A stretch of 64,000 nucleotides of DNA from Solirubrobacter pauli (GTDB lineage: Bacteria > Actinomycetota > Thermoleophilia > Solirubrobacterales > Solirubrobacteraceae): the NCBI RefSeq assembly GCF_003633755.1, contig NZ_RBIL01000001.1:3953426-4017425 (forward strand), read 5' to 3'. The position numbers and the translations under genes are program-made. Under the pieces are notes generated by a model. It saw only the letters and a list, made by a program, of their open reading frames with translations, did no database searches and was not told the origin of the DNA. Shown here piece by piece: positions 28,813 through 36,052 of the stretch. Numbering within the stretch: position 1 is the first letter of the stretch; each line of letters starts with the position of its first letter.

Positions 28813-29267
28813 GCAGCACCTCCCGGACGATGCCGCGCGAACGTCATCGCCACGCGGCTGCCGCCGCCCGGGACGGGCTGCAGCTCGACCTCGTCGGCGA
28901 TCGCCGCGATCAGCGGCAGCCCGAGGCCGGGACCGTTGGTGTCCGAGCTCGAGCCGATGCCCCGGCCGTGATCGGCGACGACGACGCTCACGGCGTCGTC
29001 CGTCGGCCGGATCGTGATTTCCACTGGTCCGGGGACCTCCTGGGAGTAGGCGTGACGTACGACATTGGTGCACGCCTCGGTGACGGCGAGGCGGAGATCC
29101 TCCACGAGGTCATCAGGCAGCCTCAGCGCCTCGGCGAACGCCCCCAGGACGTGCCGGATCACCGACACGTTCTCCGGTCGGGCCGGAAGCGTCAGCTTCA
29201 CGTCGGTGTCGGTGCGGTCCGTCAACGGCGTGACGGTGCGAAGTTGCGTCTGTGCGTTGCTGCCCAT
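28809..29267 (-). CDS. RsbW-like anti-sigma factor/serine kinase
   Basis: The 152-aa GHKL protein has an intact N-box EACTNVVRHAY near residue 65, G1 box DHGRGIG near 100, and G2 segment GPGLGLPLIAAIADE. RsbW-type proteins bind a SigB-type factor to hold it inactive and phosphorylate the cognate STAS protein with ATP. It is followed by the degenerate GHKL gene and the STAS gene, giving a compact partner-switch module flanked by two SigB-type sigma genes. Confidence 0.9.
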   Translation of the reverse strand: MGSNAQTQLRTVTPLTDRTDTDVKLTLPARPENVSVIRHVLGAFAEALRLPDDLVEDLRLAVTEACTNVVRHAYSQEVPGPVEITIRPTDDAVSVVVADHGRGIGSSSDTNGPGLGLPLIAAIADEVELQPVPGGGSRVAMTFARHRPGGAA

Positions 29268-29373
29268 TGATTGTCACGCGTCCTGGTACCCCCGGCATCG
29301 TGCAGCCTAACCGTTGCAGGGCCTGGAATCTTGCGGTTCGAAGCATGACATGTCGGCGGTGACGCAGAGCCGA

Positions 29374-29865
29374 TCACGCGGCACGGCGGACGGGACGCGG
29401 GGGCACTGCGGGCTCACCCGTCCGCTCGACGCGGTTCGCGTGCGCGCAGATCGCTTTGAACCCGGCCTGCAAGAAGTCGTTCCCGGCGCTGGCGGCGAGC
29501 ACCGCGGTCACCGTCCTGCCGGCCGCCGGCGAGTGCAAGCGCAGCGCAACGAGGCCGAGCGAGCTCCACGCGCCCGTGCAGCGCGTGCACGTGAGGAGCT
29601 CCCCAACGGCGTAGCGCAGCCGCCGCCCCTTGGGCTTTCCGCGCGCCTCGTCCACGAACGGGCGACGCATCCAGCTCTCGACCTTCTCGTGCACGACGAG
29701 CTTGGAGAGGGCGAAGCTCGCCGCGGCGAGCGCGCCCAGCTCCGCGTTGGTGATCGGCTCTCGCCCGCGGGCGCTGATCGCGGTGCCCGCGAGCAGGGAC
29801 CCGTAGATCGCCGACAGCGCCGCGTAGTCGCTCGGCTCGGTCGGGGTGCGGTCGACGGTCTCCAA
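29374..29865 (-). CDS. DUF1360 family protein
   Basis: The 163-aa protein matches the DUF1360 family: hydrophobic N-terminal part (ALSAIYGSLLAGTAI), the FALSKLVVHEKVESWMRRPF segment, and the signature GELLTCTRCTGAWSSLGLVAL with its CxxC. Function is unknown; the protein is probably membrane-associated. The start is TTG 29865, whose first base directly follows the stop of a proline-rich small frame. It may be translationally coupled to that frame. Confidence 0.75.
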   Translation of the reverse strand: METVDRTPTEPSDYAALSAIYGSLLAGTAISARGREPITNAELGALAAASFALSKLVVHEKVESWMRRPFVDEARGKPKGRRLRYAVGELLTCTRCTGAWSSLGLVALRLHSPAAGRTVTAVLAASAGNDFLQAGFKAICAHANRVERTGEPAVPPRPVRRAA

Positions 29866-29985
29866 CTAGATCGGCCGCGGGTTGGGGTCCGGCGGGAGCG
29901 GCAGTGGGTCTGGGGTGGGGGACGGCGGCCGCGGGTCGGGGCCGGGCCCTGGCGGGCGCGGGTCGGGCGTGGCGTGAAGGCGCAT
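29866..29985 (-). CDS. Proline-rich mini-ORF, 39 aa
   Basis: ATG 29985 opens a 39-codon frame in which nearly half the residues are proline, alternating with Asp, Arg and Gly (PDPRPPGPGPDPRPP pattern). Its TAG is immediately followed by the TTG start of the DUF1360 gene. GGGGTAGCC lies six bases upstream of the ATG. It could be a real small protein, a proline-stalling leader that controls the downstream gene, or chance GC-rich sequence. A similar coupled proline-rich frame follows the third SigB gene. Confidence 0.4.
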   Translation of the reverse strand: MRLHATPDPRPPGPGPDPRPPSPTPDPLPLPPDPNPRPI

Positions 29986-30022
29986 GGGGGGCGGCTACCC
30001 CGCGCGGCCGACCCTTAACGCA

Positions 30023-30050
30023 AACGGGGCGCCCGTGAGGACGCCCCGTT
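30023..30050. promoter_or_regulatory. Hairpin ahead of a strong ribosome-binding site
   Basis: AACGGGGCG and CGCCCCGTT form a perfect 9-bp stem with a 10-base loop. The 318-bp stretch 29866-30183 holds this hairpin, a proline-rich frame on the minus strand and a 22-codon frame on the plus strand. No other gene is seen in it. Confidence 0.45.
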
Positions 30051-30067
30051 CACTGAGGAGGAGGGTT

Positions 30068-30136
30068 GTGGCGCGCCAGTCGGAGAGTGGAGGGCATCCG
30101 GGCGACGCGACATCCCGTTTGTTCCCGAAGTCCTGA
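30068..30136 (+). CDS. Possible 22-aa mini-ORF behind a hairpin and GAGGAGG
   Basis: A purine-rich GAGGAGGAGGG lies just before GTG 30068, and a 22-codon frame follows to TGA 30136. The product would be polar (MARQSESGGHPG start). The ribosome-binding site is the strongest feature. The peptide resembles nothing recognised and may be a leader or an artefact. Confidence 0.25.
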   Translation: MARQSESGGHPGDATSRLFPKS

Positions 30137-30183
30137 GTCACAAACCAACGCAGGCTCATTTCCCCGCAAATGCGTCCAGGATG

Positions 30184-30531
30184 TCAGCGCGTGGACCTTT
30201 CGCCCTCGCCCTCGCCGCCGACGACCGGTCGCGCCACGTCGGCGTGGTCGCCCGAGCCGCGGTTGAAGCGCGGCGGCGCGCCCGTGCCGCCCGAGTGCTC
30301 GGCGTCCTGACCGCCGATGGTGCGCCCCTCGCCGTCCTGCTCGCCCGCGTGCTCGCTCGTATCGCCGAGCGGCGTGCCGCTCTCGGAGCCGAGGATCGAG
30401 AGCGGGTTCTGGTCGGCGCCGGGATCTCCGGCGTCGGACAGGTTGTCCTTCTTCATGGAGCTCATGACGAGGAACGTGATGAAGCCGGCGATGATGAGGA
30501 TCGCCAGCACGCCGGCAATGACATATCCCAT
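30184..30531 (-). CDS. Single-pass membrane protein with disordered polar tail
   Basis: From ATG 30531 the 115-aa product has one transmembrane helix (residues 3-24, GYVIAGVLAILIIAGFITFLV) and a long Gly/Asp/Glu/Ser-rich tail, likely disordered and extracytoplasmic or cytoplasmic depending on topology. A longer start at 30576 is possible. GGGTAGCC lies ten bases ahead of the ATG and may be a promoter element. Family unknown. It is divergent from the DJ-1/PfpI gene. Confidence 0.6.
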   Translation of the reverse strand: MGYVIAGVLAILIIAGFITFLVMSSMKKDNLSDAGDPGADQNPLSILGSESGTPLGDTSEHAGEQDGEGRTIGGQDAEHSGGTGAPPRFNRGSGDHADVARPVVGGEGEGERSTR

Positions 30532-30596
30532 ACGGGTCCGGCTACCCGCGCTCGCGTCACGGTGAAACGACGCCACCGGTGGGTAGCGCTGGACGT

Positions 30597-31166
30597 ATGG
30601 CTACTGAACTCGCAGGCAAGAAGATCGCGTTCCTCGCCGCCGAGGGCGTGGAGCAGGTGGAGCTGACGGAGCCGTGGAAGGCGGTCGAGCAGGCCGGTGG
30701 CACGCCGGAGCTGCTGTCGGTGGAGGACGGTGAGGTGCAGGCCTTCAACCACCTGGACAAAGCCGACACCTTCAAGGTCGACAAGATCGTGTCCGACGCG
30801 AGCGCGGCCGACTACGACGGGCTCGTGCTGCCCGGTGGCGTCGCCAACCCGGACTTCCTGCGCACCGACGAGGACGCCGTCGCCTTCGTGCGCGCCTTCT
30901 TCGAGCAGGCCAAGCCGGTCGGCGTGATCTGCCACGGGCCGTGGACGCTCGTGGAGGCCGACGTCCTCAAGGGCCGCACGATCACGTCCTGGCCGTCGTT
31001 GAGGACCGACATCGAGAACGCCGGCGGCACCTGGGTCGACGAGGAGGTCCACGTCGACAACGGGCTCACGAGCTCACGCAACCCGGACGACCTGCCCGCG
31101 TTCTGCGCGAAGATCGTCGAGGAGTTCGCCGAGGGCAAGCACGCCGAGCAGGCCGCGAGCGTCTAG
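30597..31166 (+). CDS. DJ-1/PfpI family protein (class I glutamine amidotransferase-like)
   Basis: The 189-aa protein has the nucleophile elbow VICHGPWTL with the conserved cysteine near residue 105, the acidic residue region ADYDGLVLPGG, and the C-terminal EEVHVDNGLTSSRNPDDLPAF of the YhbO/PfpI/Hsp31-like subfamily. Members act as chaperones, glyoxalases or protein deglycases under stress. ATG 30597 has TAGCGC seven bases upstream. The HAD gene follows after 7 bp. Confidence 0.88.
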   Translation: MATELAGKKIAFLAAEGVEQVELTEPWKAVEQAGGTPELLSVEDGEVQAFNHLDKADTFKVDKIVSDASAADYDGLVLPGGVANPDFLRTDEDAVAFVRAFFEQAKPVGVICHGPWTLVEADVLKGRTITSWPSLRTDIENAGGTWVDEEVHVDNGLTSSRNPDDLPAFCAKIVEEFAEGKHAEQAASV

Positions 31167-31173
31167 CGCGTCC

Positions 31174-31830
31174 ATGGCCACGGCGATCCTCGACATCGAC
31201 GGCACGCTCGTCGACACGAACTACCACCACGCGGTGGCGTGGTACCGGGCGTTCCGCGCACACGGGTTCGTGATCCCGCTGTGGCAGATCCACCGGCACA
31301 TCGGCATGGGCGGTGATCAGCTGGTCACCGCCCTCGCGGGTGAGGGCTTCGACCGCGAGCACGGCGACGAGGTCCGCGCCGCGGAGAAGATCCTCTACAC
31401 GCAGCTGATCGACGAGGTCCAGCCCCTCACGGGCGCGCGTGCGCTGATCGAGGACCTCAAGGGCGGCGGGCACACGGTGATCCTGGCCTCGTCCGCGAAG
31501 CCCGAGGAGCTCGAGCACTACCTGACGCTGCTCGACGCCCGCTCGCTCGTCGACGACTGGACGGACTCCGGCGACGTCGAGCAGACCAAGCCCGAGCCGG
31601 ACCTCGTGCTCGCGGCGCTCGAGAAGGCGGACGCGGACGCCAAGGACGCCGTGATGATCGGCGACTCGACGTGGGACTGCGAGGCGGCGAAGCGCGCGAA
31701 GGTGCGCTCGATCGGCGTGCTGACGGGCGGGTTCAGCGAGACCGAGCTGCTCGACGCGGGCGCCGAGAAGGTCTTCACCTCGGTCGAGGAGCTCCGGAAA
31801 CACCTGGACGTCGATGTCGTAAGAGTTTGA
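31174..31830 (+). CDS. HAD-superfamily phosphatase (phosphoglycolate phosphatase/beta-PGM-like)
   Basis: The 218-aa protein shows HAD motif I DIDGTLVDTN, motif II ILASSAKP, motif III with lysine in QTKPEPD, and motif IV VMIGDSTWDCEAA, plus the alpha-helical C1 cap of the PGP/beta-PGM group. It should dephosphorylate a small metabolite through an Asp-phosphate intermediate; the substrate is unknown. It is probably in an operon with the DJ-1 gene. Confidence 0.88.
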   Translation: MATAILDIDGTLVDTNYHHAVAWYRAFRAHGFVIPLWQIHRHIGMGGDQLVTALAGEGFDREHGDEVRAAEKILYTQLIDEVQPLTGARALIEDLKGGGHTVILASSAKPEELEHYLTLLDARSLVDDWTDSGDVEQTKPEPDLVLAALEKADADAKDAVMIGDSTWDCEAAKRAKVRSIGVLTGGFSETELLDAGAEKVFTSVEELRKHLDVDVVRV

Positions 31831-31912
31831 ACAGCCACCGCAGCGGAGATACGGCCACTCGAGGCCGGCACGGAGGCGTCCGGCGCAAATCGACCGACGC
31901 ACCCCTGCTGCT

Positions 31913-32776
31913 ATGGATACCCTCGAAGCCACCTCGCCGCCCGCGCCCACGGGAAGCCTGACCCGGAGGGCTCCTGCGGCACGAGAGGAGAAGCCCGTCG
32001 CGATGACCTCCGTCCGGTCAGAGGACGGTCCGAGCCGTTCCGAGGAGGACCGGCGCCTGCTGATTCGCTACCACCGCCACGGGGATCAGGCGGCGCGCGA
32101 GCAGCTGGTGCAGCGCCTGCTGCCGCTCGCACGGCGGATGGCGCGCCGCTACCGCCGCTCCGACGAGCCGCTGGACGACCTGGTGCAGGTGGCGACGCTC
32201 GGCTTGATCAAGGCCATCGACCGCTTCGACCCGTCGCGCGAGACGGCGTTCTCGTCGTACGCGGTGCCGACGATGCTCGGCGAGCTCAAGCGCTACTTCC
32301 GCGACAACGGCTGGGCGGTCCACGTCCCGCGCGGGATGCAGGAGCGCGTGATGCAGGTCGACAACGCGATGAAGGACCTCTCGCGCAAGCTCGGCCGGTC
32401 GCCGTCCGCGGCGGAGGTCGGCGAGGCGCTGAACCTCACGACCGAGCAGGTGCTGGAGGCGATGGAGGCCGCGTCGGCGTACGACGCGGTGTCGCTCGAG
32501 TCGTACCGCTTCGGTGACGAGGGGGACGGTGAGACGTACGCAGAGTCGATCGGCGTCGAGGACGACCGATTCGAGCTCGTCGAGTACGGCGCGACGATCG
32601 CGCCGACCCTCCAGGCGTTGCCCGCGCGCGACCGGATCGTCCTCCACCTGCGGTTCGTCGAGGACATGACGCAGGCGGAGATCGCCGAGCGGGTGGGCGT
32701 TTCGCAGATGCACGTGTCCCGGCTCATCCGCCGCGCGCTCGAGCGGCTGAGGACCGTCGCAGAACACTCAGGGTAA
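31913..32776 (+). CDS. SigB/SigF-family RNA polymerase sigma factor (copy 2)
   Basis: This 287-aa alternative sigma factor has region 2 (RRYRRSDEPLDDLVQVATLGLIKAI; SRETAFSSYAVPTMLGELKRYFRD), region 3 with KLGRSPSAAEVGEAL, and region 4 with TQAEIAERVGVSQMHVSRLI. ATG 32003 is an alternative start that would give 257 aa, closer to the usual family length; GAGGAG lies 12 bases before it. It is not adjacent to its own anti-sigma gene, so it may share the RsbW-like regulators at 28.8, 42.6 or 45.5 kb. Confidence 0.9.
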   Translation: MDTLEATSPPAPTGSLTRRAPAAREEKPVAMTSVRSEDGPSRSEEDRRLLIRYHRHGDQAAREQLVQRLLPLARRMARRYRRSDEPLDDLVQVATLGLIKAIDRFDPSRETAFSSYAVPTMLGELKRYFRDNGWAVHVPRGMQERVMQVDNAMKDLSRKLGRSPSAAEVGEALNLTTEQVLEAMEAASAYDAVSLESYRFGDEGDGETYAESIGVEDDRFELVEYGATIAPTLQALPARDRIVLHLRFVEDMTQAEIAERVGVSQMHVSRLIRRALERLRTVAEHSG

Positions 32777-32789
32777 GTTCACCGCGTTT

Positions 32790-32830
32790 GCGGTTAACCC
32801 CCAGGGGGCTAACCGCTTCCCGCGGTTAGC
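32790..32830. promoter_or_regulatory. Two overlapping inverted repeats upstream of the glycan cluster
   Basis: GCGGTTA occurs at 32790 and 32822, and its complement TAACCGC at 32810. The first pair forms a 27-base dyad (13-bp arms, one mismatch, centre 32803). The second forms a perfect 9-bp stem (32808-32816 with 32822-32830). The two structures are mutually exclusive. It may act as a terminator for the sigma gene, an operator or an attenuator. Confidence 0.55.
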
Positions 32831-32882
32831 CGTCTGACGGGGGCGTTTCATTTGAAGCGCTTCTCGGAGAGCGCCGTGGCCA

Positions 32883-34526
32883 ATGGCCCGCGTTCTCGGC
32901 ATCAATGCCGTCTTCCACGATCCTGCCGCCGCGCTGGTGGTCGACGGCGAGACCGTCGCCGCCGCGGAGGAGGAGCGCTTCTCACGGCGCAAGCACGGCA
33001 AGACCCCGGTCGCGTTCTCGACCTGGGAACTTCCGGAGCAGGCGATCAGGTGGTGTTTGAAGACGGCGGGCCTCGAGCCCGCCGACCTCGACGCCGTCGC
33101 CTACTCCTACGACCCCGGCCTCTGCCGGCCGGTCGGCCACGACATCACGACGGACAACTGGGAGGGCCTGCGCACGCTCTACGCGCAGCGCGCCCCGCTG
33201 TTCCTGAAGACCGTCCTCGACGGCTGGGAGGGTGACTTCCGCTGGGTGCCGCATCACCTCGCGCACGCGTCGTCGGCGACGTTCGCGTCCGGGTTCGACC
33301 AGTGCTCGGCGATCGTCCTCGACGGTCGTGGTGAGCGCGGCTCCTACCTGGCCGGGCGGTTCGACCAGGGCCGCTTCGCGGTGCTGCACGTGCAGGACCT
33401 GCCGAGCTCCCTCGGGCTCGTCTACGAGGAGCTGACCGCCCACCTCGGCTTCCGGCGCTCGTCGGACGAGTACAAGGTGATGGCGATGGCCTCCTACGCG
33501 GAGCCGTCGTTCCTCGAGGACTTCCGGAGGCTCGTGCGCGCCGACGGGGCCGGTGGGTTCTGCGTGGACCCGATCGACTTCTCCCGCTTCGCGCCGGCCC
33601 TGCCCCCGGACGGCGCGTGGGGCCCGGAGCACGCCGCGCTCGCCTCGACGGTGCAGGCGCGCCTGGAAGAGGTGCTGATCGAGCTCGCGACGTGGCTGCA
33701 GGCGCAGACCGGCGACCGCGACCTCGTGCTCGCCGGCGGCGTCGCGCTCAACTGCGTGGCCAACTCGCGGCTGTGGCGCGAGGGACCGTTCTCACGCGTG
33801 TGGGTGCAGCCCGCCGCGGGCGACTCGGGCACGGCGCTGGGGGCGGCGATGCAGGTCGCGCACGAGCTGGGCGACCACGTGGCGCCCATGCGCACCGCGG
33901 CGCTGGGCCGCGGCTTCGCCGACGATGAGCTGGCCGCCACGCTGTCGACGGCGGGCGTCGAGTTCACGCGGCCCGACGACATCGCCGACGCGGTCGCCGG
34001 GGTGCTGGCGGACAACGGCGTGGTCGCCTGGTTCCAGGGCCGCTCGGAGTTCGGGCCGCGGGCGCTCGGCCACCGGTCGCTGCTGGCCGATCCGCGTCAT
34101 CCCGGCAACCTCGAGAAGCTCAACGACATCAAGGGCCGCGAGCAGTTCCGGCCGGTCGCGCCGATGGTGCTCGCGCCGCGGGCGGGCGAGATCTTCTGCG
34201 ACGGGCCGATCCCGTCGCCGTTCATGCTCTTCACGCACAACGTCCGCGAGGAGTGGAAGGACCGGATCCCGGCGGTCGTGCACGTCGACGGCACGGCGCG
34301 GATCCAGACCGTGGACCCCGTGGAGGAGCCGCTCGTGGCGCGGATGCTGTCCTCCTTCGAGGCGCTGACGGGCGTCCCGGTCGTGGTCAACACGTCCCTG
34401 AACACCGCGGGCCGGCCGATGGTCGACGACCCGCGGGACGCGCTCGAGTGCTTCGGCTCGAGCCCGGTCGACGCGCTGGCGATCGGGCCGTTCCTGCTCA
34501 CGCGCAACCGGGTGGCGGTCGCGTGA
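32883..34526 (+). CDS. Carbamoyltransferase (NodU/CmcH/TobZ family)
   Basis: This enzyme uses carbamoyl phosphate and ATP to place a carbamoyl group on a hydroxyl, typically of a sugar. The 547-aa protein has the N-terminal ASKHA/Kae1-like domain (LGINAVFHDPAAALVVDGE, the metal-binding HHLAHASSATFASGF, LAGGVALNCVANS) and the C-terminal carbamoyltransferase domain (ARWFQGRSEFGPRALGHRSLL-like motif, then VNTSLN). It opens a tightly packed glycosyltransferase/heptose operon, so a heptose or another glycan sugar is the likely acceptor. GTGA overlap with the next gene. Confidence 0.93.
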   Translation: MARVLGINAVFHDPAAALVVDGETVAAAEEERFSRRKHGKTPVAFSTWELPEQAIRWCLKTAGLEPADLDAVAYSYDPGLCRPVGHDITTDNWEGLRTLYAQRAPLFLKTVLDGWEGDFRWVPHHLAHASSATFASGFDQCSAIVLDGRGERGSYLAGRFDQGRFAVLHVQDLPSSLGLVYEELTAHLGFRRSSDEYKVMAMASYAEPSFLEDFRRLVRADGAGGFCVDPIDFSRFAPALPPDGAWGPEHAALASTVQARLEEVLIELATWLQAQTGDRDLVLAGGVALNCVANSRLWREGPFSRVWVQPAAGDSGTALGAAMQVAHELGDHVAPMRTAALGRGFADDELAATLSTAGVEFTRPDDIADAVAGVLADNGVVAWFQGRSEFGPRALGHRSLLADPRHPGNLEKLNDIKGREQFRPVAPMVLAPRAGEIFCDGPIPSPFMLFTHNVREEWKDRIPAVVHVDGTARIQTVDPVEEPLVARMLSSFEALTGVPVVVNTSLNTAGRPMVDDPRDALECFGSSPVDALAIGPFLLTRNRVAVA

Positions 34527-36052
34527 GCTACGAGATCGTCATCCCGACGTCGGGGCGGGCGTCGCTCGCCGCCGTGTTGGACGCGATCGGACCGGGCGAC
34601 GACGTGATCGTCGTCGACGACCGTCGCGATCGGTCACACCCGCTGCCTGTGTCGGGCGCGCGGGTGCTGGCCGGTCCGGCGCGTGGGCCGGCCGCGGCGC
34701 GGAACGCCGGCTGGCGGGCGACCCGGTCGGACTGGGTGGTGTTCCTCGACGACGACGTGGTCCCGCCGCCGGGCTGGCGTGAGGCCCTGGCCGGCGACCT
34801 GGCGGCCGCGCGCGACGCGGGCGCGACGCAGGGCCGGATCGTCGTCCCGGTCGGGCCGCGGCCGACGGACTGGGAGCGCAACGTCGCCGGGCTGCAGGAC
34901 GCGCAGTGGGCGACCGCGGACATGGCCTACCGCCGTGAGGCGCTCGCCGCCGTCGGCGGGTTCGACGAGCGCTTCCCGCGCGCCTACCGCGAGGACGCCG
35001 ACCTCGGCCTGCGCGTCGTGGAGGCAGGCTGGACGATCGTGCGCGGCGTGCGGTACGTCGTCCACCCGGTCGGCGAAGCCCCGGCCTCGATCTCGCTGCG
35101 CAAGCAGGCCGGCAACGCCGACGACGTGCTCATGCACCGCCTGCACGGGCCGGGGTGGCGAGCGCGCGCGGGCGTGCCGAAGGGACGTCGCCCGCGGCAC
35201 CTGGCGATCGCCGCGGCGGGCGTGGGCGCGCTCGCGGCCGCGCCGCTGCACCGGCGCCTCGCGGGCGCCCTCGGCGCGGCGTGGCTGGCCGGCACGGCCG
35301 AGCTGGCGTGGGCGCGGATCAAGCCCGGTCCACGAACGGGACGCGAAGTCGCAACGATGACGTGGACGAGCGGGGCGATGCCATTCTTCGCCACTGGCTG
35401 GTGGCTTCGCGGTCTGCTCGGCGTGAGTGATGAGGGCGCGCCGCACCCGCTGCCGAAGGCGGTCCTGTTCGACCGCGACGACACGCTGATCGTCGACGTG
35501 CCGTACAACGGCGACCCCGAGCGGGTCGAGCCGGTGCCCGGGGCGCACGCCGCGCTCGAGCGCCTGCGCGCCGCGAACGTGCCGATCGGCGTCGTCTCCA
35601 ACCAGAGCGGGATCGCCCGCGGCCTGCTGACCCCCGACGACGTGATCGCCGTACACGGCCGCATGCAAGCGCTCCTGGGGCCGCTCGGCCCGCTCGAGTA
35701 CTGCCCGCATGGCCCCGACGACGGCTGCGCGTGCCGCAAGCCGGCGCCCGGCCTGATCGAGCGGGCGGCCGCCCGGCTGGGCGTGGCGCCGAGCGACTGC
35801 GCGGTGATCGGCGACATCGGCTCCGACGTCGAGGCGGCCCTCGCCGCGGGCGCCCGGCCGATCCTCGTGCCGACCGCGCGGACCCGCCCGGAGGAGGTGG
35901 CCGCCGCGCCGGAAGTCGCCGGCGACCTGGCCGAGGCGCTCGACCGCCTCGGGTTCGCGCCGCCGCCCGCCGCGGACCGCTCGCCGGTCGCATCGGCGGG
36001 CTCGACCCGCCCGGTCGACGCTCGCCCCGGCGAGATCGGAGCCGTCGCGTGA
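34523..36052 (+). CDS. Fusion of family 2 glycosyltransferase and GmhB-type heptose bisphosphate phosphatase
   Basis: The 509-aa protein joins two enzymes. Residues about 1-270 form a GT2 domain (IVIPTSGRASL, VFLDDDVVPPPGW, FDERFPRAYREDADLGLR), followed by an alpha-helical linker. Residues about 310-480 form a HAD phosphatase (VLFDRDDTLIVDVPYNGDP, GVVSNQSGIARGLL) with the GmhB zinc loop CPHGPDDGCACRKP. GmhB removes the C7 phosphate of D-glycero-D-manno-heptose 1,7-bisphosphate, a step needed between the two HldE reactions. The start GTG overlaps the carbamoyltransferase stop. Confidence 0.88.
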   Translation: MSYEIVIPTSGRASLAAVLDAIGPGDDVIVVDDRRDRSHPLPVSGARVLAGPARGPAAARNAGWRATRSDWVVFLDDDVVPPPGWREALAGDLAAARDAGATQGRIVVPVGPRPTDWERNVAGLQDAQWATADMAYRREALAAVGGFDERFPRAYREDADLGLRVVEAGWTIVRGVRYVVHPVGEAPASISLRKQAGNADDVLMHRLHGPGWRARAGVPKGRRPRHLAIAAAGVGALAAAPLHRRLAGALGAAWLAGTAELAWARIKPGPRTGREVATMTWTSGAMPFFATGWWLRGLLGVSDEGAPHPLPKAVLFDRDDTLIVDVPYNGDPERVEPVPGAHAALERLRAANVPIGVVSNQSGIARGLLTPDDVIAVHGRMQALLGPLGPLEYCPHGPDDGCACRKPAPGLIERAAARLGVAPSDCAVIGDIGSDVEAALAAGARPILVPTARTRPEEVAAAPEVAGDLAEALDRLGFAPPPAADRSPVASAGSTRPVDARPGEIGAVA

